Below, in pieces: positions 63,219 through 64,000 of a DNA stretch of 64,000 nt. The position numbers were made by a program, and so were the translations under genes. A model generated the notes under the pieces. It did no database searches, was not told where the DNA came from, and was given only the letters and a program-made list of their open reading frames with translations. Source of the DNA: Lamellibrachia satsuma (lineage: Eukaryota > Annelida > Polychaeta > Sabellida > Siboglinidae). Numbering within the stretch: position 1 is the first letter of the stretch; each line of letters begins with the position of its first letter. Location of the stretch: NCBI GenBank assembly GCA_033239005.1, contig BSQZ01000039.1:3739816-3803815 (forward strand), given 5' to 3'.

Positions 63219-63675
63219 TTGTTGGCAACGTTATGTTTGTTTTCTGTGATTGTTGTGAGTTATGTAATCTATGTCAAATGTCCACATTTGAATGCTTCAT
63301 GAATCCAGCAGTTATACATGATTTTTGGGACACGAAGTTGTTATTTCCATTGGTATGGTCCTATAGAAATTTGACTGGGTAGTGCAAGGACTCATAAGCT
63401 CTTGCAGTGGTTGCTATTTTTTCCATGCAACGTCAGGTAAATCGGCTACTATATCATAAAGGACGTACATGCTGTAAGGCCAAATAACAAAATATTTTTT
63501 ATTTCTGATTACGTCCTGAAGGAAATCAGCGTAGGTAGGTAGGGAAATATACTTTAATTTTACATCAGCTCAAATGTGGGTAGGTACTGGAATTAAACGA
63601 TTTCTTTCTGCCTCTCAGAACCGCAACAACAACGGTTCATCAGAGGTGATTGAAATGTTCAACGTGGGTTGTTTC
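63219..63675. other. Gene-free DNA
   Basis: No gene recognised. A (GTAG)n-like stretch is at 63530-63545. Confidence 0.5.
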
Positions 63676-63677
63676 TC

Positions 63678-63990
63678 CTAAGGGGGGCACTCAATGCGTC
63701 GTCCAGTGAGGAATGCCTCTATCCATAGGAGGGTGTCTCCCCTGATCCCATATTTTTCAGTTTGGTCAGTAGCTAGTCTTTTACTCACAGTCGCTCTGGC
63801 CTCTGACTCATCATCTGACTTATCAATCTGTGGATCTGTATTTACTGGCACATGTTTTGAGGAGGATGAACGAGTAATAAATTTGTCAATTTTCTTCTCC
63901 GTTTGACGATGCATATCACCAAAAAGTTCGCCGAAAAGCTCCACAATGAATCCGCAAGGAGGCGCTGCTTATATTAGCACCTGGCGGATT
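63678..63990 (-). pseudogene. LINE-like fragment fused to an unknown acidic segment, at the window edge
   Basis: The minus-strand frame 63944-63678 starts MELFGELFGDMHRQTEKKID, runs through a Ser/Asp-rich stretch and ends EKYGIRGDTLLWIEAFLTGR, a clear LINE reverse-transcriptase segment (YGIRG-x-x-L-x-W), before a stop. The N-terminal part is not a reverse transcriptase. It may be a separate retroelement protein joined by deletion. GAATCCGC and GCGGATTC form an inverted pair at 63946-63953 and 63983-63990. Confidence 0.5.
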
Positions 63991-64000
63991 CACTGCGAAA

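Overview
This window is animal nuclear DNA, most likely from a marine invertebrate. The evidence is spliced exons with GT-AG borders, many families of non-LTR retrotransposons, hAT DNA transposons with 8-bp target duplications, a Penelope-like element, a tRNA-derived SINE, and long microsatellites and minisatellites. Nothing in it looks bacterial. The phylum cannot be fixed from sequence alone.

The only host gene supported is a double-hotdog (4HBT-type) thioesterase-like gene on the + strand. Its penultimate or first coding exon is 42229-42323 and its terminal exon is 45580-46340. The two join in frame (G|GC, Gly) inside the first hotdog motif, across an intron filled by two LINE copies. A second exon of exactly the same length (95 nt), the same phases and about 45% amino-acid identity lies at 61134-61228. 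Its following exon is not in the window, so it probably marks a tandem paralogue running off the right edge.

Layout: 0-3.3 kb is non-coding sequence with CA and TA repeats. 3338-5948 is a complete hAT element with a broken transposase and an internal 15-bp minisatellite. 6-15 kb holds microsatellites, a four-copy CRE/E-box repeat, LINE tails, a (TA)n hairpin, (GA)n and a decayed LINE. 15.0-21.5 kb is two abutting satellite arrays of 90 bp and 50 bp. 21.5-30.6 kb is mostly unique DNA with small mobile-element relics. 30.6-31.8 kb is a 31-bp minisatellite with higher-order structure. 32.2-32.6 kb is a SINE with a 15-bp target duplication. 34.9-45.1 kb is stacked LINEs, one nested in another, plus the thioesterase exon. 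46.7-55 kb is LINEs and a 2.3-kb tandem duplication that has lost 0.8 kb from its second unit. 56.7-60.8 kb is a LINE interrupted by a 1254-bp non-autonomous hAT. 61.4-63.2 kb is a Penelope-like element flanked by inverted copies of its own 3' end. The right edge begins another LINE fragment.

Nearly all long open frames here are satellite translations or broken mobile-element genes. Coordinates of element edges without target duplications are approximate. All family assignments are from motifs read by eye; no search was run.
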